Assembly (NCBI RefSeq): GCF_034190915.1 | Contig: NW_026947501.1 | Location: 4,402,001-4,466,000, forward strand | Length of the DNA stretch: 64,000 nt | Direction: 5' to 3' | Origin: Cavia porcellus | Taxonomy: Eukaryota > Chordata > Mammalia > Rodentia > Caviidae | Shown: positions 49,101-61,000 of the stretch, piece after piece | Position numbering within the stretch: the first letter of the stretch is position 1 | How the letters are laid out: each line of letters opens with the position of its first letter | Translations under genes and position numbers: made by a program | Notes under the pieces: model-generated | The model's input: only the letters and a program-made list of their open reading frames with translations | What the model was told of the DNA's origin: nothing | Databases searched by the model: none

Positions 49101-49242
49101 GGTCAGAAAACATGCAGTGGCAATGTGGGATAGTTTTCTGAAAAAAAAAATGCAGGGTGGTGCGCATTGTAAGGTTTTCTAACAGCCCATACACTAGTAG
49201 GAGTCAGAAAAACATCACGGGATTTTGTGAATCGGAGGGCCT
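46109..49242 (+). repeat. HOR copy 13: 15-mer type c
   Basis: 3134 bp, second type-c copy. Private: gcgaggggttg in m5 near 46855, one extra A in the m11 tract (16 at 48093) and gcgcaatg in m15 near 48952. Confidence 0.9.
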
Positions 49243-52200
49243 GATTTAGCATAGGCAGTGAGCGGCAATGTAAAATGGAGAAAAGCAACACGGGGTGGTC
49301 ATCATGGGGAGGACAGGAAACATGCAGTGGCAATGTAGGATAGTTTTCTGAAAAACATCACGGGGTGGTGCGCATTGTAAGGGTTTCTAACAGGCCATTC
49401 ACTAGTAGGAGTGAGAAAAACATAACGGGGTGGTGTGAATCGGAGGCCCTGAATAAGGATAGGCAGTGAGTGGCAATGTAGAATGTCGAAAAGCACCATG
49501 GGGTGGTCAGCATGGGGAGGTCAGGAAACATGCATTGGCAATGTAGGATAGGTTTCTGAAAAACATCGCGGGGTGGTGTGCATTGTAAGGCTTTCTAACA
49601 GGCCATTCACTAGTAGGATGAGAAAAACATCACGTGGTGGTGTGAATCGGTGGGCCTCAATTAGGATAGGCAGTGAGTGGCAACATAAAATGGAGAAAAG
49701 CACCACAGTGTGGTCACCATGGGGAGGTCAGGAAACATGCAGTGGCAATGTAGGAAAGGTTTCTGAAAAACATCGCCTGGTGGTGCGCATTGTAAGTGTT
49801 TATAGCAGGCCATTCACTAATAGGAGTCAGAAAATCATCACGTGGTGGTGTGAATGGGAGGGCCTCAATTAGGATAGGCAGTGAGTGGCAATGAAGAATG
49901 GAGTAAAGCACCATGGGGTGGTCAGCATGGGGAGGTCAGAAAACATGCCGTGGCAATGTAAGATAGGTTTCTGAAAAAAAAAAAAAAAAGCGAGGTGTTG
50001 CACATTGTAAGTGTTTCTAACATGCCATTCACTAGTAGGAGTGAGAAAAACATAACGGGGTGGTGTGAATCGGAGGCCCTGATTAAGGATAGGCAGTGAG
50101 TGGCAATGTAGAATGTCGAAAAGCACCATGGGGTGGTCAGCATGGGGAGGTCAGGAAACGTGCAGTGGCAATGTGGGATAGCTTTCTGAAAAACATTACG
50201 GTTTGGTGCGCCTTGTAAGAGTTTCTAACAGGCCATTCACTAGTAGGAATCAGAAAAACATCATGTAGTGGTATGAATTGGAGGGTCTGAATCAGGATAG
50301 GCAATGAGTGGCAATGTAGGATGGAGAAAAGCATCAAAGGGTGGTCATCATGGGGAGGTCAGGACACATGCAGTGGCAATGTAGTATAGGTTTCTGAAAA
50401 ACATCGCAAGTGGTGAGAATTGTAAGGCTTTCTAACAGGCCATTCACTAGTAGGACTGAGAAAAACATCACGGGGTGGTGTGAATCACAGGGACTGAATT
50501 ATGGTAAGCAGTGAGTGGCAATGCAGGATGGACAAAAGCAACCATGGGGTGGTCAGCATGGGGAGGTCAGGAAACATGCAGTGGCAATTTAGCATAGGTT
50601 TCTGAAAAAAAACTTCGGGTGTTGCGCATTGTTAGTGTTTCTAAGAGGCCATTAACTAGTAGGAGTGAGAAAAACATCACGGTGTTGTGTGAATCGGAGG
50701 GCCTGATTTAGGATAGGCAGTGAGTGGCAATGTAGGATGGAGAAAAGCACCACGAGGTGGTCAGCATGAGGATGTCAGGAAACATGCAGTGGCAAATAGG
50801 ATAGTTTTCTGAAAAACATCACGGGGTGGTGCCCATTGTAAGGCTTTCTAACAGGCCATTGACTAGTAGGCGTGAGAAAAACATCACGGGGTGGTGTCAA
50901 TCGGAGGGCCTGAATCAAGTTAGACAGTGAGTGGCAATGAAGAATGGAGAAAAGGACTATGGGGTGGTCAACATGGGGAGGTCAGGAAACATGCAATGGC
51001 AATGTAGGATAGGTTTCTGAAAAACATCGCGGGGTGGTGCGCATTGTAAGAGTTTCTAACAAGCCATTCACAAGTAGGACTGAAAAAAACATCACGGGTT
51101 GGTGTGAATCGGAGGGCCTGAATTAGGTTAGGCAGTGAGTGGCAATGTAGGATGGAGAAAATCACCACAGGGGAGTCAGCATGGGGATTTCCGAAAACAT
51201 GCTGTGACAATGAAGGATATGTTTCTGAAAAAAAAAAAAAAAGCGGGGTGTTGCACATTGTAAGTGTTTCTAACAGGCCATTCACTAGTAGGAGTGAGAA
51301 AAACATCACGGGGTGGAGTGAATCGGAGGGCCTGAATTACGATAGGCGGTGAGTGGCAATGTAGGATGGAGAAAAGCACCACAGGTTGGTCAGCTTGTGG
51401 AGGTCAGGAAACATGCAGTGGCAATGTAGGATAGTTTTCTGAAAAACATCACGGGGTGGTGCACATTGTAAAGATTTCTAACAGGCCATTCGGTAGTGGG
51501 ATTGAGAAAGACTTCACGGGGTGGTTTGAATCAGATGTTCTGAATTAGGATATACAGTGCGTGGCAATGTAGGATGGAGAAAAGGACCACGGGGTGGTCA
51601 GCATGGGAAGGTCGGGAAACATGCATTGGCAATTTAGGATAGGTTTCTGAAAAACATCGCTGGTGGTGCGCATTGTAAAGGCTTTCTAACAGGCCATTCA
51701 CTAGTGGGAGTTAGAAAAACATCACGGGGTTGTGGGAATCGGAGGGCCTGAATTAGGACAGGCAGTGAGTGGCAATGTAGGATGGAGAAAAGCACCACGG
51801 GGTGGTCAGTATGGGGAGGTCAGGAAACATGCAGTGGGAATGTAGGATAGTTTTCTGAAAATCATCACGCGGTGGTGCGCATTGTAAGGTTTTCTAAGAG
51901 GCCATTCACCAGTAGCAGTGAGAAAATCATAATGGGGTGGTGTGTATCGGAGCGCCTGAATAAGTATAGGCAGTGAGTGGCAATGTAGGATGTAGAAAAG
52001 CACCACGGTGTGATCAGCATGGGGAGGTCAGGAAACATGGAGTGGCAATATAGGATAGGTTTCTGAAAAAAAAAAGCGGGTTGGTGCGCATTGTAAGGGT
52101 TTCTAACAGGCTATTCACTAGTTGGAGTGAGAAAAACATCACGGGGTGGTGTGAATCGGAGGGCCTGAATTATGATAGGCAGTGAGTGGCAATGTAGGAT

Positions 52201-52375
52201 GGAGAAAAGCATCACTGAGTGGTCATCATGGGGAGGTCAGAAAACATGCAGTGGCAATGTGGGATAGTTTTCTGAAAAAAAAATGCAGGGTGGTGCGCAT
52301 TGTAAGGTTTTCTAACAGCCCATACACTAGTAGGAGTCAGAAAAACATCACGGGATTTTGTGAATCGGAGGGCCT
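49243..52375 (+). repeat. HOR copy 14: 15-mer type c
   Basis: 3133 bp, third type-c copy. Private: A16 tract in m5 (49974) and cataatgggg in m14 near 51928. m16 shifts to gcatcactgag with ggtcatcatgg near 52209, leaving the type-c pattern. Confidence 0.9.
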
Positions 52376-54671
52376 GATTTAGCATAGGCAGTGAGCGGCA
52401 ATGTAAAATGGAGAAAAGCAACACGGGGTGGTCATCATGGGGAGGACAGGAAACATGCAGTGGCAATGTAGGATAGTTTTCTGAAAAACATCACGGGGTG
52501 GTGCGCATTGTAAGGGTTTCTAACAGGCCATTCACTAGTAGGAGTGAGAAAAACATAACGGGGTGGTGTGAATCGGAGGCCCTGAATAAGGATAGGCAGT
52601 GAGTGGCAATGTAGAATGTCGAAAAGCACCATGGGGTGGTCAGCATGGGGAGGTCAGGAAACATGCATTGGCAATGTAGGATAGGTTTCTGAAAAACATC
52701 GCGGGGTGGTGTGCATTGTAAGGCTTTCTAACAGGCCATTCACTAGTAGGATGAGAAAAACATCACGTGGTGGTGTGAATCGGTGGGCCTCAATTAGGAT
52801 AGGCAGTGAGTGGCAACATAAAATGGAGAAAAGCACCACAGTGTGGTCACCATGGGGAGGTCAGGAAACATGCAGTGGCAATGTAGGAAAGGTTTCTGAA
52901 AAACATCGCCTGGTGGTGCGCATTGTAAGTGTTTATAGCAGGCCATTCACTAATAGGAGTGAGAAAATCATCACGTGGTGGTGTGAATGGGAGGGCCTCA
53001 ATTAGGATAGGCAGTGAGTGGCAATGAAGAATGGAGTAAAGCACCATGGGGTGGTCAGCATGGGGAGGTCAGGAAACATGCAATGGCAATATAGGATAGG
53101 TTTCTGAAAAACATCGCGGGGTGGTCCGCATTGAAATTGTTTCTAACAAGCCATTCACAAGTAGGATTGAAAAAAACATCAAGAGGTGGTTTGAATCGGA
53201 GGGCCTGAATTAGGTTGGGCAGTGAGTGGCAATGTAGGATGGAGAAAATCACTACAGGGTGGTCAGCATGGGGAGGTCAGAAAACATGCCGTGGCAATGT
53301 AAGATAGGCATCTGAAAAAAAAAAAAGCGAGGTGTTGCACATTGTAAGTGTTTCTAACATGCCATTCACTAGTAGGAGTGAGAAAAACATAACGGGGTGG
53401 TGTGAATCGGAGGCCCTGATTAAGGATAGGCAGTGAGTGGCAATGTAGAATGTCGAAAAGCACCATGGGGTGGTCAGCATGGGGAGGTCAGGAAACGTGC
53501 AGTGGCAATGTGGGATAGCTTTCTGAAAAACATTACGGCTTGGTGCGCCTTGTAAGAGTTTCTAACAGGCCATTCACTAGTAGGAATCAGAAAAACATCA
53601 TGGCGTGGTATGAATTGGAGGGCCTGAATCAGGATAGGCAATGAGTGGCAATGTAGGATGGAGAAAAGCATCAAAGGGTGGTCATCATGGGGAGGTCAGG
53701 ACACATGCAGTGGCAATGTAGTATAGGTTTCTGAAAAACATCGCAAGTGGTGAGAATTGTAAGGCTTTCTAACAGGCCATTCACTAGTAGGACTGAGAAA
53801 AACATCACGGGGTGGTGTGAATCACAGGGACTGAATTATGGTAAGCAGTGAGTGGCAATGCAGGATGGAGAAAAGCAACCATGGGGTGGTCAGCATGGGG
53901 AGGTCAGGAAACATGCAGTGGCAATTTAGCATAGGTTTCTGAAAAAAAACTTCGAGGTGGTGCGCATTGTAAAGGCTTTCTAACAGGCCATTAACTAGTA
54001 GGAGTGAGAAAAACATCACGGGGTGGTGTGAATCGGAGGGCCTGAATTAGGACAGGCAGTGAGTGGCAATGTAGGATGGAGAAAAGCACCACGGTGTGGT
54101 CAGTATGGGGAGGTCAGGAAACATGCAGTGGGAATGTAGGATAGTTTTCTGAAAAACATCACGCGGTGGTGCGCATTGTAAGGTTTTCTAAGAGGCCATT
54201 CACCAGTAGCAGTGAGAAAATCATAACGGGGTGGTGTGTATCGGAGCGCCTGAATAAGAATAGGCAGTGAGTGGCAATGCAGGATGTAGAAAAGCACCAC
54301 GGTGTGGTCAGCATGGGGAGGTCAGGAAACATGGAGTGGCAATATAGGATAGGTTTCTGCAAAAAAAAAAGCGGGTTGGTGCGCATTGTAAGGGTTTCTA
54401 ACAGGCTATTCACTAGTTGGAGTGAGAAAAACATCACGGGGTGGTGTGAATCGGAGGGCCTGAATTATGATAGGCAGTGAGTGGCAATGTAGGATGGAGA
54501 AAAGCATCACTGAGTGGTCAGCATGGGGAGGTCAGAAAACATGCAGTGGCAATGTGGGATAGTTTTCTGAAAAAAAAAATGCAGGGTGGTGCGCATTGTA
54601 AGGTTTTCTAACAGCCCATACACTAGTAGGAGTCAGAAAAACATCACGGGATTTTGTGAATCGGAGGGCCT
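52376..54671 (+). repeat. HOR copy 15: 11-mer deletion derivative
   Basis: 2296 bp: m1-m7, an m8a/m13 mosaic, m14-m16. It has the shortest m5 A tract in the window (12 at 53315) and shares aggttgggcag in m4 with HOR copy 3. Confidence 0.9.
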
Positions 54672-57600
54672 GATTTAGCATAGGCAGTGAGCGGCAATGT
54701 AAAATGGAGAAAAGCAACACGGGGTGGTCATCATGGGGAGGACAGGAAACATGCAGTGGCAATGTAGGATAGTTTTCTGAAAAACATCATGGGGTGGTGC
54801 GCATTGTAAGGGTTTCTAACAGGCCATTCACTAGTAGGAGTGAGAAAAACATAACGGGGTGGTGTGAATCGGAGGCCCTGAATAAGGATAGGCAGTGAGT
54901 GGCAATGTAGAATGTCGAAAAGCACCATGGGGTGGTCAGCATGGGGAGGTCAGGAAACATGCATTGGCAATGTAGGATAGGTTTCTGAAAAACATCGCGG
55001 GGTGGTGTGCATTGTAAGGCTTTCTAACAGGCCATTCACTAGTAGGATGAGAAAAACATCACGTGGTGGTGTGAATCGGTGGGCCTCAATTAGGATAGGC
55101 AGTGAGTGGCAACATAAAATGGAGAAAAGCACCACAGTGTGGTCACCATGGGGAGGTCAGGAAACATGCAGTGGCAATGTAGGAAAGGTTTCTGAAAAAC
55201 ATCGCCTGGTGGTGCGCATTGTAAGTGTTTATAGCAGGCCATTCACTAATAGGAGTGAGAAAATCATCACGTGGTGGTGTGAATGGGAGGGCCTCAATTA
55301 GGATAGGCAGTGAGTGGCAATGAAGAATGGAGTAAAGCACCATGGGGTGGTCAGCATGGGGAGGTCAGGAAACATGCAATGGCAATATAGGATAGGTTTC
55401 TGAAAAACATCGCGGGGTGGTCCGCATTGTAATTGTTTCTAACAAGCCATTCACAAGTAGGATTGAAAAAAACATCAAGAGGTGGTGTGAATCGGAGGGC
55501 CTGAATTAGGTTAGGCAGTGAGTGGCAATGTAGGATGGAGAAAATCACTACAGGGTGGTCAGCATGGGGAGGTCAGAAAACATGCCGTGGCAATGTAAGA
55601 TCGGTTTCTGAAAAAAAAAAAAAAAGCGAGGTGTTGCACATTGTAAGTGTTTCTAACATGCCATTCACTAGTAGGATTGAGAAAAACATAACGGGGTGGT
55701 GTGAATCGGAGGCCCTGATTAAGGATAGGCAGTGAGTGGCAATGTAGAATGTCGAAAAGCACCATGGGGTGGTCAGCATGGGGAGGTCAGGAAACGTGCA
55801 GTGGCAATGTGGGATAGCTTTCTGAAAAACATTACGGGTTGGTGCGCCTTGTAAGAGTTTCTAACAGGCCATTCACTAGTAGGAATCAGAAAAACATCAT
55901 GGCGTGGTATGAATTGGAGGGCCTGAATCAGGATAGGCAATGAGTGGCAATGTAGGATGGAGAAAAGCATCAAAGGGTGGTCATCATGGGGAGGTCAGGA
56001 CACATGCAGTGGCAATGTAGTATAGGTTTCCTAAAAACATCGCAAGTGGTGAGAATTGTAAGGCTTTCTAACAGGCCATTCACTAGTAGGACTGAGAAAA
56101 ACATCACGGGGTGGTGTGAATCACAGGGACTGAATTATGGTAAGCAGTGAGTGGCAATGCAGGATGGACAAAAGCAACCATGGGGTGGTCAGCATGGGGA
56201 GGTCAGGAAACATGCAGTGGCAATTTAGCATAGGTTTCTGAAAAAAAACTTCGGGTGTTGCGCATTGTTAGTGTTTCTAAGAGGCCATTAACTAGTAGGA
56301 GTGAGAAAAACATCACGGTGTTGTGTGAATCGGAGGGCCTGATTTAGGATAGGCAGTGAGTGGCAATGTAGGATGGAGAAAAGCACCACGAGGTGGTCAG
56401 CATGAGGATGTCAGGAAACATGCAGTGGCAAATAGGATAGTTTTCTGAAAAACATCACGGGGTGGTGCCCATTGTAAGGCTTTCTAACAGGCCATTGACT
56501 AGTAGGCGTGAGAAAAACATCACGGGGTGGTGTCAATCGGAGGGCCTGAATCAAGTTAGACAGTGAGTGGCAATGAAGAATGGAGAAAAGGACTATGGGG
56601 TGGTCAACATGGGGAGGTCAGGAAACATGCAATGGCAATGTAGGATAGGTTTCTGAAAAACATCGCGGGGTGGTGCGCATTGTAAGAGTTTCTAACAAGC
56701 CATTCACAAGTAGGACTGAAAAAAACATCACGGGTTGGTGTGAATCGGAGGGCCTGAATTAGGTTAGGCAGTGAGTGGCAATGTAGGATGGAGAAAATCA
56801 CCACAGGGGAGTCAGCATGGGGATTTCCGAAAACATGCTGTGACAATGAAGGATATGTTTCTGAAAAAAAAAAAAGCGGGGTGTTGCACATTGTAAGTGT
56901 TTCTAACAGGCCATTCACTAGTAGGAGTGAGAAAAACATCACGGGGTGGAGTGAATCGGAGGGCCTGAATTACGATAGGCGGTGAGTGGCAATGTAGGAT
57001 GGAGAAAAGCACCACCGGTTGGCCAGCTTGTGGAGGTCAGGAAACATGCAGTGGCAATGTAGGATAGTTTTCTGAAAAACATCACGGGGTGGTGCACATT
57101 GTAAAGGTTTCTAACAGGCCATTCGGTAGTGGGATTGAGAAAGACTTCACGGGGTGGTTTGAATCAGATGTTCTGAATTAGGATATACAGTGCGTGGCAA
57201 TGTAGGATGGAGAAAAGGACCACGGGGTGGTCAGCATGGGAAGGTCGGGAAACATGCATTGGCAATTTAGGATAGGTTTCTGAAAAACAACGCTGGTGGT
57301 GCGCATTGTAAAGGCTTTCTAACAGGCCATTCACTAGTGGGAGTGAGAAAAACATCACGGGGTGGTGTGAATCGGAGGGCCTGAATTAGGACAGGCAGTG
57401 AGTGGCAATGTAGGATGGAGAAAAGCACCACGGGGTGGTCAGTATGGGGAGGTCAGGAAACATGCAGTGGGAATGTAGGATAGTTTTCTGAAAAACATCA
57501 CGCGGTGGTGCGCATTGTAAGGTTTTCTAAGAGGCCATTCACCAGTAGCAGTGAGAAAATCATAACGGGGTGGTGTGTATCGGAGCGCCTGAATAAGAAT

Positions 57601-58009
57601 AGGCAGTGAGTGGCAATGTAGGATGTAGAAAAGCACCACGGTGTGGTCAGCATGGGCAGGTCAGGAAACATGGAGTGGCAATATAGGATAGGTTTCTGAA
57701 AAAAAAAAGCGGGTTGGTGCGCATTGTAAGGGTTTCTAACAGGCTATTCACTAGTTGGAGTGAGAAAAACATCACGGGGTGGTGTGAATCGGAGGGCCTG
57801 AATTATGATAGGCAGTGAGTGGCAATGTAGGATGGAGAAAAGCATCACTGAGTGGTCAGCATGGGGAGGTCAGAAAACATGCAGTGGCAATGTGGGATAG
57901 TTTTGTGAAAAAAAAAATGCAGGGTGGTGCGCATTGTAAGGTTTTCTAACAGCCCATACACTAGTAGGAGTCAGAAAAACATCACGGGATTTTGTGAATC
58001 GGAGGGCCT
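54672..58009 (+). repeat. HOR copy 16: 16-mer
   Basis: 3338 bp, m1-m16, offset 54671 from copy 1. Private: agatcggtttctg in m5 near 55600 and aaaacaacgctgg in m13 near 57286. Confidence 0.9.
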
Positions 58010-61000
58010 GATTTAGCATAGGCAGTGAGCGGCAATGTAAAATGGAGAAAAGCAACACGGGGTGGTCATCATGGGGAGGACAGGAAACATGCAGTGGCAA
58101 TGTAGGATAGTTTTCTGAAAAAATCACGGGGTGGTGCGCATTGTAAGGGTTTCTAACAGGCCATTCACTAGTAGGAGTGAGAAAAACATAACGGGATGGT
58201 GTGAATCGGAGGCCCTGAATAAGGATAGGCAGTGAGTGGCAATGTAGAATGTCGAAAAGCACCATGGGGTGGTCAGCATGGGGAGGTCAGGAAACATGCA
58301 TTGGCAATGTAGGATAGGTTTCTGAAAAACATCGCGGGGTGGTGTGCATTGTAAGGCTTTCTAACAGGCCATTCACTAGTAGGATGAGAAAAACATCACG
58401 TGGTGGTGTGAATCGGTGGGCCTCAATTAGGATAGGCAGTGAGTGGCAACATGAAATGGAGAAAAGCACCACAGTGTGGTCACCATGGGGAGGTCAGGAA
58501 ACATGCAGTGGCAATGTAGGAAAGGTTTCTGAAAAACATCGCCTGGTGGTGCGCATTGTAAGTGTTTATAGCAGGCCATTCACTAATAGGAGTCAGAAAA
58601 TCATCACGTGGTGGTGTGAATGGGAGGGCCTCAATTAGGATAGGCAGTGAGTGGCAATGAAGAATGGAGTAAAGCACCATGGGGTGGTCAGCATGGGGAG
58701 GTCAGGAAACATGCAATGGCAATATAGGATAGGTTTCTGAAAAACATCGCGGGGTGGTCCGCATTGTAATTGTTTCTAACAAGCCATTCACAAGTAGGAT
58801 TGAAAAAAACATCAAGAGGTGGTGTGAATCGGAGGGCCTGAATTAGGTTAGGCAGTGAGTGGCAATGTAGGATGGAGAAAATCACTACAGGGTGGTCAGC
58901 ATGGGGAGGTCAGAAAACATGCCGTGGCAATGTAAGATAGGTATCTGAAAAAAAAAAAAAAAAAAAGCGAGGTGTTGCACATTGTAAGTGTTTCTAACAT
59001 GCCATTCACTAGTTGGAGTGAGAAAAACATAACGGGGTGGTGTGAATCGGAGGCCCTGATTAAGGATAGGCAGTGAGTGGCAATGTAGAATGTCGAAAAG
59101 CACCATGGGGTGGTCAGCATGGGGAGGTCAGGAAACGTGCAGTGGCAATGTGGGATAGCTTTCTGAAAAACATTACGGGTTGGTGCGCCTTGTAAGAGTT
59201 TCTAACAGGCCATTCACTAGTAGGAATCAGAAAAACATCATGGCGTGGTATGAATTGGAGGGCCTGAATCAGGATAGGCAATGAGTGGCAATGTAGGATG
59301 GAGAAAAGCATCAAAGGGTGGTCATCATGGGGAGGTCAGGACACATGCAGTGGCAATGTAGTATAGGTTTCTGAAAAACATCGCAAGTGGTGAGAATTGT
59401 AAGGCTTTCTAACAGGCCATTCACTAGTAGGACTGAGAAAAACATCACGGGGTGGTGTGAATCACAGGGACTGAATTATGGTAAGCAGTGAGTGGCAATG
59501 CAGGATGGAGAAAAGCAACCATGGGGTGGTCAGCATGGGGAGGTCAGGAAACATGCAGTGGCAATTTAGCATAGGTTTCTGAAAAAAAACTTCGAGGTGG
59601 TGCGCATTGTAAGGGTTTCTAACAGGCCATTAACTAGTAGGAGTGAGAAAAACATCACGGGGTGGTGTGAATCAGAGGGCCTGATTTAGGATAGACAGTG
59701 AGTGGCAATGTAGGATGGAGAAAAGCACCACGGGTTCGTGAGCATGGGGAGGTCAGGAAACATACAATGGCAATGTAGGATAGATTTCTGAAAAACATCG
59801 CGGGGTTGTGCGCATTGTAAGGGTTTGTAGCAGTCCATGCACTAGTAGGAGTGACAAAATCATCACGGGGTGGTGTGAATCGGAGGGCCTGAATCAGGAT
59901 AGGCAGTGAGTGGCAATGTAGGATGGAGAAAAACACCACGGGGTGGTCATGATGGGGAGGTCAGGAAACATGCAGTGGCAATGGAGGATAGGTTTCTTAA
60001 AAACATTGCGGGGTGGTGCTCATTGTAAGGGTTTCTAAAAGGCCTTTCACTAGTAGGAGTGAGAGAAACATCACCAGGTGGTGTGAATCGCAGGGCCTGA
60101 ATCATTATAGGCCGTGAGTGGCAATGTAGGATGGAGAAAAGCACCACGGGGTGGTCAGGATTGCGAGGTCAGGAAACATTCAGTGGCAATGTAGGATAGG
60201 TTTCTGAAAAACATCGCGGCGTAGTGCGCATGGTAATGGTTTCTAACAGGCCATTTACTAATAGGAGACAGAAATACATCATGGTGTGGTGTGAATTGGA
60301 GGGTCTGAATCAAGTTAGACAGTGAGTGGCAATGTACGATGGAGAAAAGCACCACGGGTTGGTGAGCATGCGGAGGTCAGGAAACATGCACTGGCAATGT
60401 ATGATAGGTTTCTGAAAAACGTCGCTGGGTTTTGCGCAAAGTAAGGGTTTCTAACAGGCCATTCACTAGTAGGAGTGAGAAAAACATCACGGGTTGGTGT
60501 GAATCGGAGGGCCTCAATTAGGATAGGCAGTGAGTGACAATGTAAAAGGGAGAAAAGCACCACGGGGTGGTCAGCATGGGGAGGTCAGGAAACATGCACT
60601 GGCAATGTAGGATAGTATTCTGAAAAACATCAGGGGGTGATGCGCATTTTAAGGGTTTCAAAAAGGCCATTAACTAGTAGGAGTGAGAAAAACATAAGGG
60701 AGTGGTGTGAATCGGAGGGCCTCAATAAGGATAGGCAGTGAGTGGCAATGTAGGATGGAGAAATGCACCATGGGGTGGTCAGCATGGGGAGGTCAGGAAA
60801 CATGTAGTGGCAATGTGGGATAGGTTTCTGAAAAAAAAAGCGGGGTGGTGCGCATTGTAAGGTTTTCTAACAGGCCATTCACTAGTAGGAGTCAGAAAAA
60901 CATCACGGGGTTGTGTCAATCGGAAGGCCTGATTTAGGATAGGCAGTGAGTGGCAATGTAAAATGGAGAAAAGCACCACGGGGTGGTCATCATGGGGAGG

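Larger units (their letters stand above)
42614..52210 (+). repeat. 3133-bp type-c 15-mer repeated about three times
   Basis: Periods are 3133, 3134 and 3133 bp. Unlike the 6260-bp block, the copies show small private changes: A-tract length differences of one base in m5 and m11, gcgaggggttg near 46855, gcgcaatg near 48952 and aatgggg near 51931. The block edges are set by ggtgtggtc becoming ggtgtgatc near 42611/45744 and by gcaacactg becoming gcatcactg near 52211. Confidence 0.88.

Noticed and set aside
57870..58265. 131-codon minus-strand frame, and the 137-codon frame at 62443-62856, as genes
   Set aside because: Both are two or more monomer-length frames run together, the first by a one-base deletion in m1 and the second across the length-variable m11 A tract.
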